Positions 23,753-35,706 of a stretch of DNA of 64,000 nucleotides are shown here, piece by piece. Origin of the DNA: DASRHK01 sp963776465. GTDB taxonomy: Bacteria; Pseudomonadota; Gammaproteobacteria; Nevskiales; Nevskiaceae. Positions within the stretch are counted from its first letter, which is position 1; each line of letters begins with the position of its first letter. A program made the position numbers and the translations under genes. Below the pieces are notes generated by a model. The model saw only the letters and a list, made by a program, of their open reading frames with translations. It made no database searches and was not told the DNA's origin. The stretch lies in the NCBI GenBank assembly GCA_963776465.1, contig CAVZMV010000002.1, forward strand, positions 1,426,001-1,490,000, in the 5' to 3' direction.

Positions 23753-24151
23753 GTGCCAACGATCAACCAGCTTGTGCGCAGCGCCCGTGTCAAACGGGTC
23801 TGGAAAAGCAAGTCTCCGGCGCTCGCCGGTTGTCCGCAGAAGCGAGGCGTGTGTACCCGCGTATACACGACCACGCCCAAGAAGCCGAACTCGGCTCTGC
23901 GCAAAGTCGCCAAGGTCCGTCTCACCAACGGCTTCGAAGTCATCTCCTACATCGGCGGCGAAGGGCACAACCTCCAGGAGCATTCCGTCGTGATGATTCG
24001 CGGCGGTCGCGTCAAGGATCTTCCCGGCGTTCGCTATCACACCGTTCGTGGAACCTTGGACGCTTCCGGCGTGGAGAAGCGCCGTCAGGGCCGCTCCAAG
24101 TACGGCGCCAAGCGCCCCAAGGACGGCGGCGCTGCTGCCGCCAAGAAATAA
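23753..24151 (+). CDS. rpsL: 30S ribosomal protein S12 (GTG start)
   Basis: This 132-residue protein is S12 of the decoding centre. CPQKRGVCTRVYTTTPKKPN and GGRVKDLPGVRYH are intact; both lysines that mutate to streptomycin resistance are wild type, and the Asp modified by RimO is present. The start must be the GTG at 23753 (PTINQLVR follows); the only in-frame ATG upstream is at 23681 and falls on the promoter -10. The C-terminus ends PKDGGAAAAKK, eight residues longer than in E. coli. Confidence 0.95.
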   Translation: MPTINQLVRSARVKRVWKSKSPALAGCPQKRGVCTRVYTTTPKKPNSALRKVAKVRLTNGFEVISYIGGEGHNLQEHSVVMIRGGRVKDLPGVRYHTVRGTLDASGVEKRRQGRSKYGAKRPKDGGAAAAKK

Positions 24152-24166
24152 ACCAGAGCCTTCCTC

Positions 24167-24640
24167 ATGTCCCGTCGCCGCAAGCCAGAGCAACGCAAGA
24201 TCCTTCCCGACCCGAAGTTCAAGTCGGAGGTCGTCACCAAGTTCATGAACATGATCATGACCGACGGCAAGAAGGCCGCCGCCGAGAAGATCGTCTACGG
24301 CGCCCTCGAGCAGATCATCGCCAAGAAGAAGGTGACCGAGCCGGCTGCCTACCTGCAGACCGCGTTCGACAACGTCGCCCCGAGCGTCGAGGTCAAGTCC
24401 CGCCGCGTCGGCGGGGCGACCTATCAGGTTCCCGTCGAGGTCCGCGCTGTCCGTCGCGTCACGCTGGCGATGCGCTGGCTGATCGACGCCGCTCGCGCCC
24501 GTGGCGAGCAGGGCATGGTCAATCGCCTTGCCGCAGAAGTTATGGACGCCGCCGAGCACCGCGGCGCCGCCGTGAAGAAGCGTGAGGACACCCACAAGAT
24601 GGCCGAGGCCAACAAGGCCTTTGCGCATTTCCGCTGGTGA
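24167..24640 (+). CDS. rpsG: 30S ribosomal protein S7
   Basis: This 157-residue S7 nucleates assembly of the 30S head and contacts E-site tRNA. It begins MSRRRKPEQRKILPDPKF and carries the conserved VGGATYQVPVEVR and AMRWLIDAARAR segments. Length matches the short bacterial form (156). It starts 15 bases after rpsL. In E. coli S7 represses translation of the str operon; whether it does here is not visible. Confidence 0.97.
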   Translation: MSRRRKPEQRKILPDPKFKSEVVTKFMNMIMTDGKKAAAEKIVYGALEQIIAKKKVTEPAAYLQTAFDNVAPSVEVKSRRVGGATYQVPVEVRAVRRVTLAMRWLIDAARARGEQGMVNRLAAEVMDAAEHRGAAVKKREDTHKMAEANKAFAHFRW

Positions 24641-24676
24641 TCCCTCCGCTCCTAGCCGTCAGAAATGAGTTCAGTC

Positions 24677-26770
<2,094 letters not shown>

Positions 26771-26799
26771 CCAGCAATTTTTTCTGGAAGGTAATCGAC

Positions 26800-27993
<1,194 letters not shown>

Positions 27994-28049
27994 GTGTTCC
28001 GCGACTCCTTCATCCGCTCTTTAAAAGCTGCATAACTCGAGTTCACTAG

Positions 28050-28367
28050 ATGGCCGCGACCAACCAGTCCATCCGCATCCGGCTCAAGGCGTTCGATCAC
28101 CGTCTGATCGACAAGTCGGCGCGGGAAATCGTCGAGACCGCCAAGCGCACCGGCGCCGTCGTACGCGGGCCGATCCCGCTGCCGACCCGCAAGGAGCGCT
28201 TCACGATCCTGGTCTCTCCGCACGCCGACAAGGACGCGCGCGACCAGTACGAGATCCGCACGCACAAGCGGCTGATGCAGATCGTCGACCCCACCGAAAA
28301 GACCGTTGACGCACTCTCCAAGCTCGACCTTCCGGCCGGCGTGGAAGTGCAGATCAAGGTGAACTGA
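28050..28367 (+). CDS. rpsJ: 30S ribosomal protein S10
   Basis: This 105-residue S10/NusE is the first gene of the S10 operon. The RIRLKAFDHRLIDKSAREIV start and THKRLMQIVDPT segment are typical; it serves both in the 30S head and as the NusG partner in antitermination. There are 56 bases after tuf with no clear promoter or terminator, so read-through from the str operon is possible. No strong ribosome-binding site is seen. One base separates it from rplC. Confidence 0.97.
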   Translation: MAATNQSIRIRLKAFDHRLIDKSAREIVETAKRTGAVVRGPIPLPTRKERFTILVSPHADKDARDQYEIRTHKRLMQIVDPTEKTVDALSKLDLPAGVEVQIKVN

Positions 28368-28368
28368 C

Positions 28369-29004
28369 ATGGCTATCGGAATCGTAGGTCGCAAGGCGGG
28401 CATGACCCGCGTGTTCACGGACGACGGCGCGTCGATCCCGGTCACCGTGATCGAGTGCACGCCCAACCGCGTGACGCAGGTCAAGACGGTCGAGACCGAC
28501 GGCTACACGGCCGTTCAGGTCGCCATCGGCGAGAAGAAGGCGGGTCGCGTCAACAAGGCGCTGACCGGTCACTACAAGAAATCTGGCGTGGCCGCCGGGC
28601 GCGCGCTGTATGAGTTCCGCCTGCGCGGCGACGAAGGCAAAGACCTGAAGACCGGCGCCGAGATCAAGGTCGACTCCTTCAACGGCGTCAAAGCCGTGGA
28701 TGTGAGCGGCACGACGATCGGCAAGGGCTTCGCCGGCGTCATCAAGCGTCACCACTTCGGTGGCGGTCGCGCCTCGCACGGCAACTCGCTGTCGCATCGC
28801 GTGCCGGGATCCATCGGCCAGCGTCAGTCGCCGGGCAAGGTCTGGAAGGGCAAGCCGATGGCTGGCCACCTGGGCAACGTGCGGCAGACGGCCATGAACC
28901 TTGACCTGGTGAAGGTCGACGTGGAGCGCGGCCTGTTGCTGGTCAAGGGCGCGGTGCCGGGTGCCAAGGGCGGCGACCTGATCGTCAAGCCCACCGGCCG
29001 ATAA
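28369..29004 (+). CDS. rplC: 50S ribosomal protein L3
   Basis: This 211-residue L3 starts GIVGRKAGMTRVF. GSIGQRQSPGKVWKGKPMAG in the central extension reaches the peptidyl-transferase centre and includes the Gln that PrmB methylates in E. coli. Length matches the family (209). It begins one base after the rpsJ stop. Confidence 0.97.
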   Translation: MAIGIVGRKAGMTRVFTDDGASIPVTVIECTPNRVTQVKTVETDGYTAVQVAIGEKKAGRVNKALTGHYKKSGVAAGRALYEFRLRGDEGKDLKTGAEIKVDSFNGVKAVDVSGTTIGKGFAGVIKRHHFGGGRASHGNSLSHRVPGSIGQRQSPGKVWKGKPMAGHLGNVRQTAMNLDLVKVDVERGLLLVKGAVPGAKGGDLIVKPTGR

Positions 29005-29014
29005 GAGAAGAGCC

Positions 29015-29620
29015 ATGGACATCAATCTGCATTCGAGCAACAACAAGCTGACGGTGGCCGACGCCGTGTTCGGCGCCGAGTTCAACGAGGCGCTGGTGCA
29101 CCAGGTCGTCACCGCCTACATGAACGGCGGTCGCGCCGGCACCAAGAAGCAGCTAACGCGTGGCGAAGTCCGCGGCGGCGGCAAGAAGCCGTGGAAGCAG
29201 AAGGGCACCGGCCGGGCCCGCGCGGGCACGATCCGCTCGCCGCTCTGGCGCCACGGTGGCCGGCATTTCGCCGCCGTCCCGCGCGACCATTCGCAGAAGG
29301 TCAACCGCAAGATGTACCGCGGCGCCATCCGCGCGATCCTGGGCGAGCTCAACCGCCAGGGTCACCTGATCGTGGCCGAGAGCGTTGCCGTGGACGCGCC
29401 CAAGACCAAGAACATGCTGACGCTCCTCGACAAGTTCGGAGCCAGCAACATCCTCATCGTCACCGAGTCGCTCGACAGGAACCTGTTCCTGTCGTCGCGC
29501 AACCTGCGCGGCGTCGAGGTCTGCGACGTCGAGGCCCTGAATCCGGTGTCGCTGCTGTCGTATGAAAAGGTCCTGATGACGCAGGACGCGGTGAAGAAGG
29601 TGGAGGCGTGGCTGTCATGA
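29015..29620 (+). CDS. rplD: 50S ribosomal protein L4
   Basis: This 201-residue L4 has the exit-tunnel loop (KPWKQKGTGRARAGTIRSPL, about 60-79) and the C-terminal Rossmann-like part. In E. coli L4 regulates the S10 operon by attenuation and translation; no leader with that structure is evident here. The stop overlaps the rplW start as ATGA. Confidence 0.97.
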   Translation: MDINLHSSNNKLTVADAVFGAEFNEALVHQVVTAYMNGGRAGTKKQLTRGEVRGGGKKPWKQKGTGRARAGTIRSPLWRHGGRHFAAVPRDHSQKVNRKMYRGAIRAILGELNRQGHLIVAESVAVDAPKTKNMLTLLDKFGASNILIVTESLDRNLFLSSRNLRGVEVCDVEALNPVSLLSYEKVLMTQDAVKKVEAWLS

Positions 29621-29940
29621 CCAGCAAGATCAACGCGGCGGGCGCGCGTCTGCACAACATCATTCTCGGGCCGATCGTGTCCGAGAAGGCCTCGCGCCTG
29701 CAGGAAGCCAATCAGGCGGTGTTCCGGGTGATGTGCAACGCCAAGAAGCCCGAGATCAAGCGCGCGGTCGAGAAGCTGTTCAACGTGAAGGTCCTCGACG
29801 TGCGCACGCTCAACGTCAAGGGCAAGAGCAAGGCTTTCGGTGGCCGGCGCGGTGTCCGCTCGGACTGGAAGAAGGCCTACGTGACGCTGCCCGAGGGCAC
29901 GCAGATCGACCTCGTGTCCGGCGGCCCCGCGGCCGAATAG
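29617..29940 (+). CDS. rplW: 50S ribosomal protein L23
   Basis: This 107-residue L23 lies at the tunnel exit and is the docking site for trigger factor and SRP. It carries LGPIVSEKASRLQEANQAVF, and KAFGGRRGVRSDWKKAYV in the loop. ATG 29617 overlaps the rplD stop (ATGA) and is preferred over GTG 29608, which would add three residues. Confidence 0.96.
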   Translation: MTSKINAAGARLHNIILGPIVSEKASRLQEANQAVFRVMCNAKKPEIKRAVEKLFNVKVLDVRTLNVKGKSKAFGGRRGVRSDWKKAYVTLPEGTQIDLVSGGPAAE

Positions 29941-29959
29941 AGAGAGATCGGAGAAAGTC

Positions 29960-30790
29960 ATGCCTTTGGTTCAAATGAAGCCCCGTTCCCCCGGAAGCCG
30001 TTTCGTGGTGAAGGTCGTCACGCCCGGGATGCACAAGGGCGGACCGTACCTGCCGCTGACGGAGAAGCAGAAGTCGACGGGCGGGCGCAACAACAACGGT
30101 CACATCACCACGCGCCACAAGGGCGGCGGCCACAAGCACGCCTACCGCGTGATCGACTTCAAGCGCGACAAGGACGGCATCGTCTGCAAGGTCGAGACGA
30201 TCGAGCACGACCCGAACCGCAACGCGCACATCGCGCTCGTCTGCTACACCGACGGTGAACGCCGCTACATAATCGCGCCGCGTGGCGTTGCCGTCGGCGA
30301 TCAGCTGCAGTCGGGTCGCGACGCGCCGATCAAGCCGGGCAACGTGCTGCCGCTGCGCAATGTGCCGATCGGATCGACGATCCATTGCGTGGAGTTGCGT
30401 CCGGGCAAGGGTGCCCAGCTGGCGCGCTCGGCCGGCACCGGCATCCAGCTGGTGGCGCGCGAGGGCGATTACGCGACGCTGCGCCTGCGCTCCGGCGAGC
30501 TGCGCAAGGTGCAGTCGGACTGCCGCGCCGCCATCGGCGAGGTCAGCAACTTCGAGAGCAACCTGCGCGTCTGGGGCAAGGCCGGTGCCCGGCGCCACAA
30601 GGGCATCCGCCCGACGGTGCGCGGCCTGGCGATGAACCCGGTCGACCATCCGCACGGCGGTGGCGAGGGCAAGTCCGGACAGGGCAACCCGCATCCGGTG
30701 TCCCCGTGGGGCCAGAAGGCCAAGGGCCTGAAGACCCGCAAGAACAAGCGCACGCAGGCGTTCATCGTCCGCAGTCGTCACAAGAAGTAA
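29960..30790 (+). CDS. rplB: 50S ribosomal protein L2
   Basis: This 276-residue L2 supports subunit joining and peptidyl transfer. The conserved AMNPVDHPHGGGEGKS with the functionally important His lies at about 228-243, followed by RSRHKK at the end. GGAG precedes the start, 19 bases after rplW. Confidence 0.97.
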   Translation: MPLVQMKPRSPGSRFVVKVVTPGMHKGGPYLPLTEKQKSTGGRNNNGHITTRHKGGGHKHAYRVIDFKRDKDGIVCKVETIEHDPNRNAHIALVCYTDGERRYIIAPRGVAVGDQLQSGRDAPIKPGNVLPLRNVPIGSTIHCVELRPGKGAQLARSAGTGIQLVAREGDYATLRLRSGELRKVQSDCRAAIGEVSNFESNLRVWGKAGARRHKGIRPTVRGLAMNPVDHPHGGGEGKSGQGNPHPVSPWGQKAKGLKTRKNKRTQAFIVRSRHKK

Positions 30791-30802
30791 TCGAGAGTCC
30801 AT

Positions 30803-31138
30803 ATGCCGCGTTCAGTCAAGAAGGGACCGTTCGTCGATCACCACCTCGCCAAGAAGGTGGCCGACATGATGGGCTCCCGCGTCAAGAAGCCGATCAAGAC
30901 CTGGTCGCGCCGCTCGATGATCACGCCCGACATGGTCGGGCTGACCATCCAGGTGCACAACGGCCGCCAGCACATGCCGGTGTTCATCACCGAGAACATG
31001 GTGAGCCACAAGCTCGGTGAGTTCGCGCCCACGCGCGTCTTCAAGGGCCATGGCGAGCGCAAGACCGAGGCGGACACCAAGGCGCCCGGTGGCGGCGCGG
31101 CTGCGGCGCCTGCTGCGGCCGCCGCGAAGCCGGCCTAA
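30803..31138 (+). CDS. rpsS: 30S ribosomal protein S19 with C-terminal extension
   Basis: This 111-residue S19 begins MPRSVKKGPFVDHHLAKKV; the conserved core ends at about FKGHGERK. It is 19 residues longer than E. coli S19 because of an Ala/Pro/Gly-rich tail (GGGAAAAPAAAAAKPA). It lies in the 30S head and contacts S13. Spacing to rplB is 12 bases. Confidence 0.96.
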   Translation: MPRSVKKGPFVDHHLAKKVADMMGSRVKKPIKTWSRRSMITPDMVGLTIQVHNGRQHMPVFITENMVSHKLGEFAPTRVFKGHGERKTEADTKAPGGGAAAAPAAAAAKPA

Positions 31139-31147
31139 GGAGCGAAT

Positions 31148-31540
31148 ATGCAAACGCAAGCAGTCCTCAAGTTCATCCGCCTGTCGCCGCAGAAGGCGCG
31201 CCTGGTCGCGGACATGGTCCGCGGCAAGAAGGTGGACGAGGCCTTGAACCTCCTCAAGTTCTCCAACAAGCGCGCCGCCCGCGTCCTCAAGAAGGTCTTG
31301 GACAGCGCCATCGCCAACGCCGAGAACAACAACGGCGCCGACGTCGACGAGCTCAAGGTGCAGGAGATCTTCATCGACGAGGGTCCGGTGATGAAGCGCA
31401 CCATGCCGCGCGCCAAGGGCAGCGCGGACCGCATCAGCAAGCGCACGAGCCACGTGACGATCCGCGTGAGCGACGAGCAGAAGGCGAAGAAAGCCAAGAA
31501 AGCCAGGCCGGCGGCCAAGACCGCGGCGAGCAAGGAGTAA
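31148..31540 (+). CDS. rplV: 50S ribosomal protein L22 with Lys/Ala tail
   Basis: This 130-residue L22 has RLSPQKARLVADMVRG near the start and the exit-tunnel hairpin around EGPVMKRTMPRAKGSADRI, where macrolide-resistance changes usually fall. It is about 20 residues longer than in E. coli, with a basic Ala/Lys C-terminus (KKAKKARPAAKTAASKE). Confidence 0.96.
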   Translation: MQTQAVLKFIRLSPQKARLVADMVRGKKVDEALNLLKFSNKRAARVLKKVLDSAIANAENNNGADVDELKVQEIFIDEGPVMKRTMPRAKGSADRISKRTSHVTIRVSDEQKAKKAKKARPAAKTAASKE

Positions 31541-31549
31541 CGAGACGCC

Positions 31550-32248
31550 ATGGGCCACAAAGTTCATCCAACCGGTTTCCGCCTCGGCGTCACCACGCAG
31601 TGGACGTCGAACTGGTACGCCGAGCGCAAGAGCTACGGCGAGAACCTCTTCAAGGACATGACCGTCCGCCACTTCCTGCGCACCAAGCTCAAGGAAGCGT
31701 TCGTCTCCAAGGTCGTGATCCAGCGGCCGGCCAAGTCGGCCCGCATCTCGATCCATACCGCTCGCCCGGGCATCGTCATCGGCAAGAAGGGCGAGGACAT
31801 CGAGAAGCTGAAGCACGAAGTCGCCAAGATCATCGGCCTGAAGCCTGACTCGGTGCACATCTCCGTCGAGGAGATCCGCAAGCCCGAGCTCGATGCGCAG
31901 CTGGTGGCCGAGAGCGTCGCCCAGCAGCTCGAGCGCCGCATCATGTTCCGCCGCGCGATGAAGCGCGCGGTGCAGAACGCCATGCGCCAGGGCGCAGGCG
32001 GCATCAAGATCCAGGTCGGCGGCCGCCTGAACGGCGCCGAGATCGCGCGCGTGGAGTGGTATCGCGAGGGCCGCGTGCCCCTGCACACGCTGCGCGCGTT
32101 CGTCGACTACGGCACCGCCGAGGCCAAGACCACGTACGGCGTCATCGGCGTCAAGGTCTGGGTGTTCAGCGGCGAGATGTTCGAGGCCGAGCAGCACAAG
32201 GAAGACAAGAAGAAGAAAGACGAAGCCACCGAAGGCGCGTCCGCGTAA
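31550..32248 (+). CDS. rpsC: 30S ribosomal protein S3
   Basis: This 232-residue S3 has the N-terminal MGHKVHPTGFRLG, a KH domain with GIVIGKKGEDIEKLK, and a C-terminal domain with GGRLNGAEIARVEWYREGRV. It helps form the mRNA entry tunnel with helicase activity. Length matches E. coli (233); the tail is Lys/Glu-rich. Confidence 0.97.
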   Translation: MGHKVHPTGFRLGVTTQWTSNWYAERKSYGENLFKDMTVRHFLRTKLKEAFVSKVVIQRPAKSARISIHTARPGIVIGKKGEDIEKLKHEVAKIIGLKPDSVHISVEEIRKPELDAQLVAESVAQQLERRIMFRRAMKRAVQNAMRQGAGGIKIQVGGRLNGAEIARVEWYREGRVPLHTLRAFVDYGTAEAKTTYGVIGVKVWVFSGEMFEAEQHKEDKKKKDEATEGASA

Positions 32249-32260
32249 GGAACCAGAGCC

Positions 32261-32674
32261 ATGATGCAGCCAAAGCGAACCAAGTACCGCAAGCAGATGA
32301 AGGGCCGGAACGGTGGCATTTCCACCACCGGCAACAAAGTCAGCTTCGGCGAATTCGGCCTGAAGACGATCGAGGAAGGCCGCCTCACCGCGCGCCAGAT
32401 CGAAGCTGCCCGTCGCGCCATGACCCGCGCGGTCAAGCGTGGCGGCAAGCTCTGGATCCGGATCTTCCCGGACACGCCGGTGACCAAGAAGCCGCTGGAG
32501 GTCCGCATGGGCTCCGGCAAGGGCAATGTCGAGTACTGGGTCGCCAAGGTGCGCCCCGGCAAGATGCTCTACGAGATGGAAGGCGTCACCGAGACCGAGG
32601 CCCGCGAGGCGTTCAAGCTCGCCGCCGCGAAGCTCTCGGTGAAGACCGCGTTCGTGCAGCGGTCGATCATGTAA
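32261..32674 (+). CDS. rplP: 50S ribosomal protein L16
   Basis: This 137-residue L16 starts MMQPKRTKYRKQMKGR, and the second Met aligns with Leu of the usual MLQPKRT, so the first ATG is used. It carries GRLTARQIEAARRAMTR and RMGSGKGNVEYWVAKV. It binds near the A-site finger of the 50S subunit. Confidence 0.97.
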   Translation: MMQPKRTKYRKQMKGRNGGISTTGNKVSFGEFGLKTIEEGRLTARQIEAARRAMTRAVKRGGKLWIRIFPDTPVTKKPLEVRMGSGKGNVEYWVAKVRPGKMLYEMEGVTETEAREAFKLAAAKLSVKTAFVQRSIM

Positions 32675-32692
32675 TCGCGGGAGTCATCGAAA

Positions 32693-32911
32693 ATGAAAAG
32701 CACTGAATACATGAAGGGCCTGCGCGGCAAGAACGCCGGGCAGCTGGGCGAGGAGCTGGCAGCCTTGCACAAGGAACATTTCTCACTGCGCATGCAGAAG
32801 TCGGCCGGTCAGCTCCCCAAGAGCAACCTGCTGGGCGAGGTCAAGCGCAAGATCGCGCGCGTCAACACCCTGGTGAAGGAAGGCGAGATGCGCAAGGCAG
32901 CCAAGTCATGA
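32693..32911 (+). CDS. rpmC: 50S ribosomal protein L29
   Basis: This 72-residue, mostly helical L29 lies next to L23 at the tunnel exit. It carries LHKEHFSLRMQKSAGQL and VKRKIARVNTL. It is about nine residues longer than E. coli L29 (63). Its stop overlaps the rpsQ start as ATGA. Confidence 0.95.
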   Translation: MKSTEYMKGLRGKNAGQLGEELAALHKEHFSLRMQKSAGQLPKSNLLGEVKRKIARVNTLVKEGEMRKAAKS

Positions 32912-33189
32912 GCGAACAAATCAAAGCAAACGTCGTCGTCGGCCGCGTGGTCAGCAACAAGATGGACAAGACCATCACTGTGCTGGTCGAGCGCAGCGTC
33001 AAGCACCAGCTTTACGGCAAGTACGTGAAGCGGTCCACGCGCCTGAAGGCGCACGACCCTCAAGAGCAGTGCAACGAGGGCGATCTGGTGTCGATCCAGG
33101 AGTGCAAGCCGATGGCGCGCACCAAGAACTGGAAGCTGGTGGAGGTGCTCGAGAAAGCGCCTGCTCCGGTGTCCCCCGTGGAGGCCTGA
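32908..33189 (+). CDS. rpsQ: 30S ribosomal protein S17
   Basis: This 93-residue S17 with an OB fold has VVGRVVSNKMDKTITVLVER and KSTRLKAHDP-like (KRSTRLKAHDPQEQ) signature regions. It is a primary 16S rRNA binder. The C-terminus (EKAPAPVSPVEA) is longer than in E. coli (84). Confidence 0.96.
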   Translation: MSEQIKANVVVGRVVSNKMDKTITVLVERSVKHQLYGKYVKRSTRLKAHDPQEQCNEGDLVSIQECKPMARTKNWKLVEVLEKAPAPVSPVEA

Positions 33190-33192
33190 GCC

Positions 33193-33558
33193 ATGATCCA
33201 ACAAGAGAGCTTCCTGGTCGCCGCCGACAACAGCGGCGCCAAGCTCGTGCAGGTGATCCAGGTGATGGGCGCCACCAAGCGCCGCTACGCCCACGTCGGC
33301 GACGTCATCAAGGTCACCATCAAGGACGCCATTCCGCGCGGCAAGGTCAAGAAGGGCGAGGTGCACGACGCGGTGGTGGTGCGCACCCGCTTCCCGATCA
33401 AGCGCAGCGACGGCTCGGTGATCCGTTTCGACTCGAACGCCGCCGTTCTGATCACCAACAAGAACGAGCCGATCGGCACCCGCATCTTCGGGCCGGTGAC
33501 GCGCGAGCTGCGCGACCGCTTCATGAAGATCGTGTCGCTGGCCCCCGAGGTAATGTGA
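33193..33558 (+). CDS. rplN: 50S ribosomal protein L14
   Basis: This 121-residue L14 begins MIQQESFLVAADNSGAKLVQ and has the GDVIKVTIKDAIPRGKVKKG signature. It forms an intersubunit bridge and is the binding site of silencing factor RsfS. It starts three bases after rpsQ and ends one base before rplX. Confidence 0.97.
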   Translation: MIQQESFLVAADNSGAKLVQVIQVMGATKRRYAHVGDVIKVTIKDAIPRGKVKKGEVHDAVVVRTRFPIKRSDGSVIRFDSNAAVLITNKNEPIGTRIFGPVTRELRDRFMKIVSLAPEVM

Positions 33559-33559
33559 G

Positions 33560-33874
33560 ATGAGCAAGATCAGAAAGGGCGACGAAGTCGTCGTCATCAC
33601 CGGCAAGGACAAGGGCCGCCGCGGCAAGGTGAGCCAGGTGCTCGCCAACGGCAAGCTCGTGATCGAAGGCATCAACGTCGCCAAGAAGCACCAGAAGCCC
33701 AATCCCAACGCCGGCGTCACCGGCGGCATCGTCGACATGGAGATGCCGATCCAGTCGTCGAACGTGATGATGTGGAACCCCGGAACCGAGAAGGGCGACC
33801 GGGTGGGCTACAAGTTCGTGGGCGACAAGAAGGTGCGCGTATTCAAGTCCAACAGCGAAGTTCTGGATCGCTAG
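33560..33874 (+). CDS. rplX: 50S ribosomal protein L24
   Basis: This 104-residue L24 has the KOW motif GDEVVVITGKDKGRRGKV at its N-terminus and NVAKKHQKPNPNAGVTGGI in the middle. It is an assembly initiator for the 50S subunit. Its length equals E. coli L24. Confidence 0.97.
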   Translation: MSKIRKGDEVVVITGKDKGRRGKVSQVLANGKLVIEGINVAKKHQKPNPNAGVTGGIVDMEMPIQSSNVMMWNPGTEKGDRVGYKFVGDKKVRVFKSNSEVLDR

Positions 33875-33890
33875 GGCACGGTAGGAAGAC

Positions 33891-34427
33891 ATGGCCAATT
33901 TGCAGACGTTCTACAAAGACAAGGTGCGCCCGGCGCTGCAGGAGAAGCTTGCCTGCAACGCGATGGCGGTTCCGCGGATCAGCAAGATCACCCTGAACAT
34001 GGGCGTGGGCGAAGCGACCTCGGACAAGAAGATCATCGAGCACGCGGTGCGCGACATGGTGGCGATCGCCGGCCAGAAGCCGGTGGTCACCAAGTCCAAG
34101 ATCGCCATCTCGAACTTCAAGATGCGCGAGAACTTCCCGGTGGGCGTGAAGGTGACGCTGCGCGCCGAGCGCATGTGGGAGTTCCTCGAGCGCCTGATCT
34201 CGATCGCGCTGCCGCGCATCCGCGACTTCCGCGGCCTGTCGGCGCGCGGCTTCGACGGGCAGGGCAACTACAACTTCGGCATCACCGAGCAGATCATCTT
34301 TCCGGAAATCGACTACGACAAGATCGACACGCTGCGCGGCATGAACATCACCATCACCACCACGGCGAAGAACGACGAAGCGGGCAAAGCGCTCCTCGAA
34401 GCCTTCAGCTTCCCGTTCCGAAAGTAA
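33891..34427 (+). CDS. rplE: 50S ribosomal protein L5
   Basis: This 178-residue L5 binds 5S rRNA and the P-site tRNA. It carries PRISKITLNMGVGEA, RDFRGLSARGFDGQGNYNFG and EIDYDKIDTLRGMNITI. Length matches the family (179). Confidence 0.97.
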   Translation: MANLQTFYKDKVRPALQEKLACNAMAVPRISKITLNMGVGEATSDKKIIEHAVRDMVAIAGQKPVVTKSKIAISNFKMRENFPVGVKVTLRAERMWEFLERLISIALPRIRDFRGLSARGFDGQGNYNFGITEQIIFPEIDYDKIDTLRGMNITITTTAKNDEAGKALLEAFSFPFRK

Positions 34428-34436
34428 GAGAGAGTC

Positions 34437-34742
34437 ATGGCCAAACGAAACATGATCAACCGCGAGATCAAGCGCTCCAAGCTCGCGGCGCGGCTCGGCA
34501 AGAAGCGCCTGGCGCTCAAGGAGATCGTCTCGAGCCACAAGGCCAGCAACGAAGAGAAGCTGGCGGCCGCCGTGTCGCTGCAGAAGCTGCCGCGCGACTC
34601 GTCCAAGAGCCGCGGCCGCAACCGCTGCAAGATGACCGGCCGCTCGCGCGGCGTGTACCGCAAGTTCGGCTTGTCCCGTCACAAGCTGCGTGAAGCGGCG
34701 ATGCGCGGCGAAGTGCCGGGCCTCAAGAAAGCCAGCTGGTAA
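34437..34742 (+). CDS. rpsN: 30S ribosomal protein S14 (zinc-free type)
   Basis: This 101-residue S14 is the long form without a CxxC zinc ribbon. It carries LPRDSSKSRGRNRCKMTGR and GVYRKFGLSRHKLREAA. It lies in the 30S head. GAGAG precedes the ATG, nine bases after rplE. Confidence 0.97.
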   Translation: MAKRNMINREIKRSKLAARLGKKRLALKEIVSSHKASNEEKLAAAVSLQKLPRDSSKSRGRNRCKMTGRSRGVYRKFGLSRHKLREAAMRGEVPGLKKASW

Positions 34743-34748
34743 ACAAAC

Positions 34749-35144
34749 ATGAGCATGACCGATCCGATTTCCGACTTCCTCACGCGCCTGCGCAACGGCC
34801 AGACCGCGCGCAAGAAGACTGTGACCTCGCCGTCCTCCAAGGTGAAGGAGGCCATCGCCTCCGTGCTGAAGGAAGAGGGTTACATCGGCGACTACAGCGT
34901 CGCCGCCGAGGGCAACAAGAAGACCATCACCGTCGCCCTCAAGTACTACCAGGGCAAGCCGGTGATCGAGCGCATCGAGCGCATCAGCACGCCCAGCCTG
35001 CGGGTCTACAAGGGCAAGGGCGGAGTGCCCAAGGTGCTCGGCGGCCTGGGCATCGCCATCCTGTCGACGTCGCAGGGCGTGGTCAGCGACCGCAAGGCTC
35101 GCGCCACCGGCCAGGGCGGCGAAGTGCTTTGCGTGGTGGCGTAA
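34749..35144 (+). CDS. rpsH: 30S ribosomal protein S8
   Basis: This 131-residue S8 carries DPISDFLTRLRNGQ at the start and GLGIAILSTSQGVVSDRKAR in the C-terminal rRNA-binding part. In E. coli it represses the spc operon by binding the rplE start region; no matching structure was looked for in detail here. Confidence 0.97.
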   Translation: MSMTDPISDFLTRLRNGQTARKKTVTSPSSKVKEAIASVLKEEGYIGDYSVAAEGNKKTITVALKYYQGKPVIERIERISTPSLRVYKGKGGVPKVLGGLGIAILSTSQGVVSDRKARATGQGGEVLCVVA

Positions 35145-35156
35145 GAGGAATCAGCC

Positions 35157-35687
35157 ATGTCCAGAATTGCAAAGATGCCCGTGAAGATCCCGCAAGGCGT
35201 GCAGATCACGCCGGCGGCGGGAAGCGTCACCGTCAAGGGCGCCAAGGCCAGCCTGACGTTGCCGCTGCCGGAGTCGATCACCCTGCAGGTCGCAAACGGC
35301 GAAGTCAGCGTCAGCGCCGACTCGATCAAGGCCAACAAGATCCAGGCCGGGACCACGCGGGCGCTCATCAACAACGCGGTGCTCGGCGTCACCAAGGGCT
35401 ACGAGCAGCGTCTGGCGCTGGTGGGCGTCGGTTATCGCGCGGCCGCCCAGGGCAAGAAGCTGAACCTGCAGGTCGGGTTCTCGCATCCGATCGATTACCC
35501 GATCCCCGACGGGATCACGGTGGAGACGCCGACGCAGACGGAGATCATCGTCAAGGGCGCGAGCAAGCAGCTCGTCGGCCAGGTCGCCGCGGAGATCCGT
35601 AACTTCCGCTCGCCGGAACCGTACAAGGGCAAGGGCGTGCGCTATCTCGGCGAGCGCGTGGTCATGAAGGAAGCCAAGAAGAAGTAA
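35157..35687 (+). CDS. rplF: 50S ribosomal protein L6
   Basis: This 176-residue L6 with two similar domains carries LVGVGYRAAAQGKKLNLQVG and PEPYKGKGVRYLGERVVMKE. It lies near the sarcin-ricin loop. Length matches E. coli (177). Confidence 0.97.
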   Translation: MSRIAKMPVKIPQGVQITPAAGSVTVKGAKASLTLPLPESITLQVANGEVSVSADSIKANKIQAGTTRALINNAVLGVTKGYEQRLALVGVGYRAAAQGKKLNLQVGFSHPIDYPIPDGITVETPTQTEIIVKGASKQLVGQVAAEIRNFRSPEPYKGKGVRYLGERVVMKEAKKK

Positions 35688-35706
35688 GAGGCCAGCAAGA
35701 AACGTC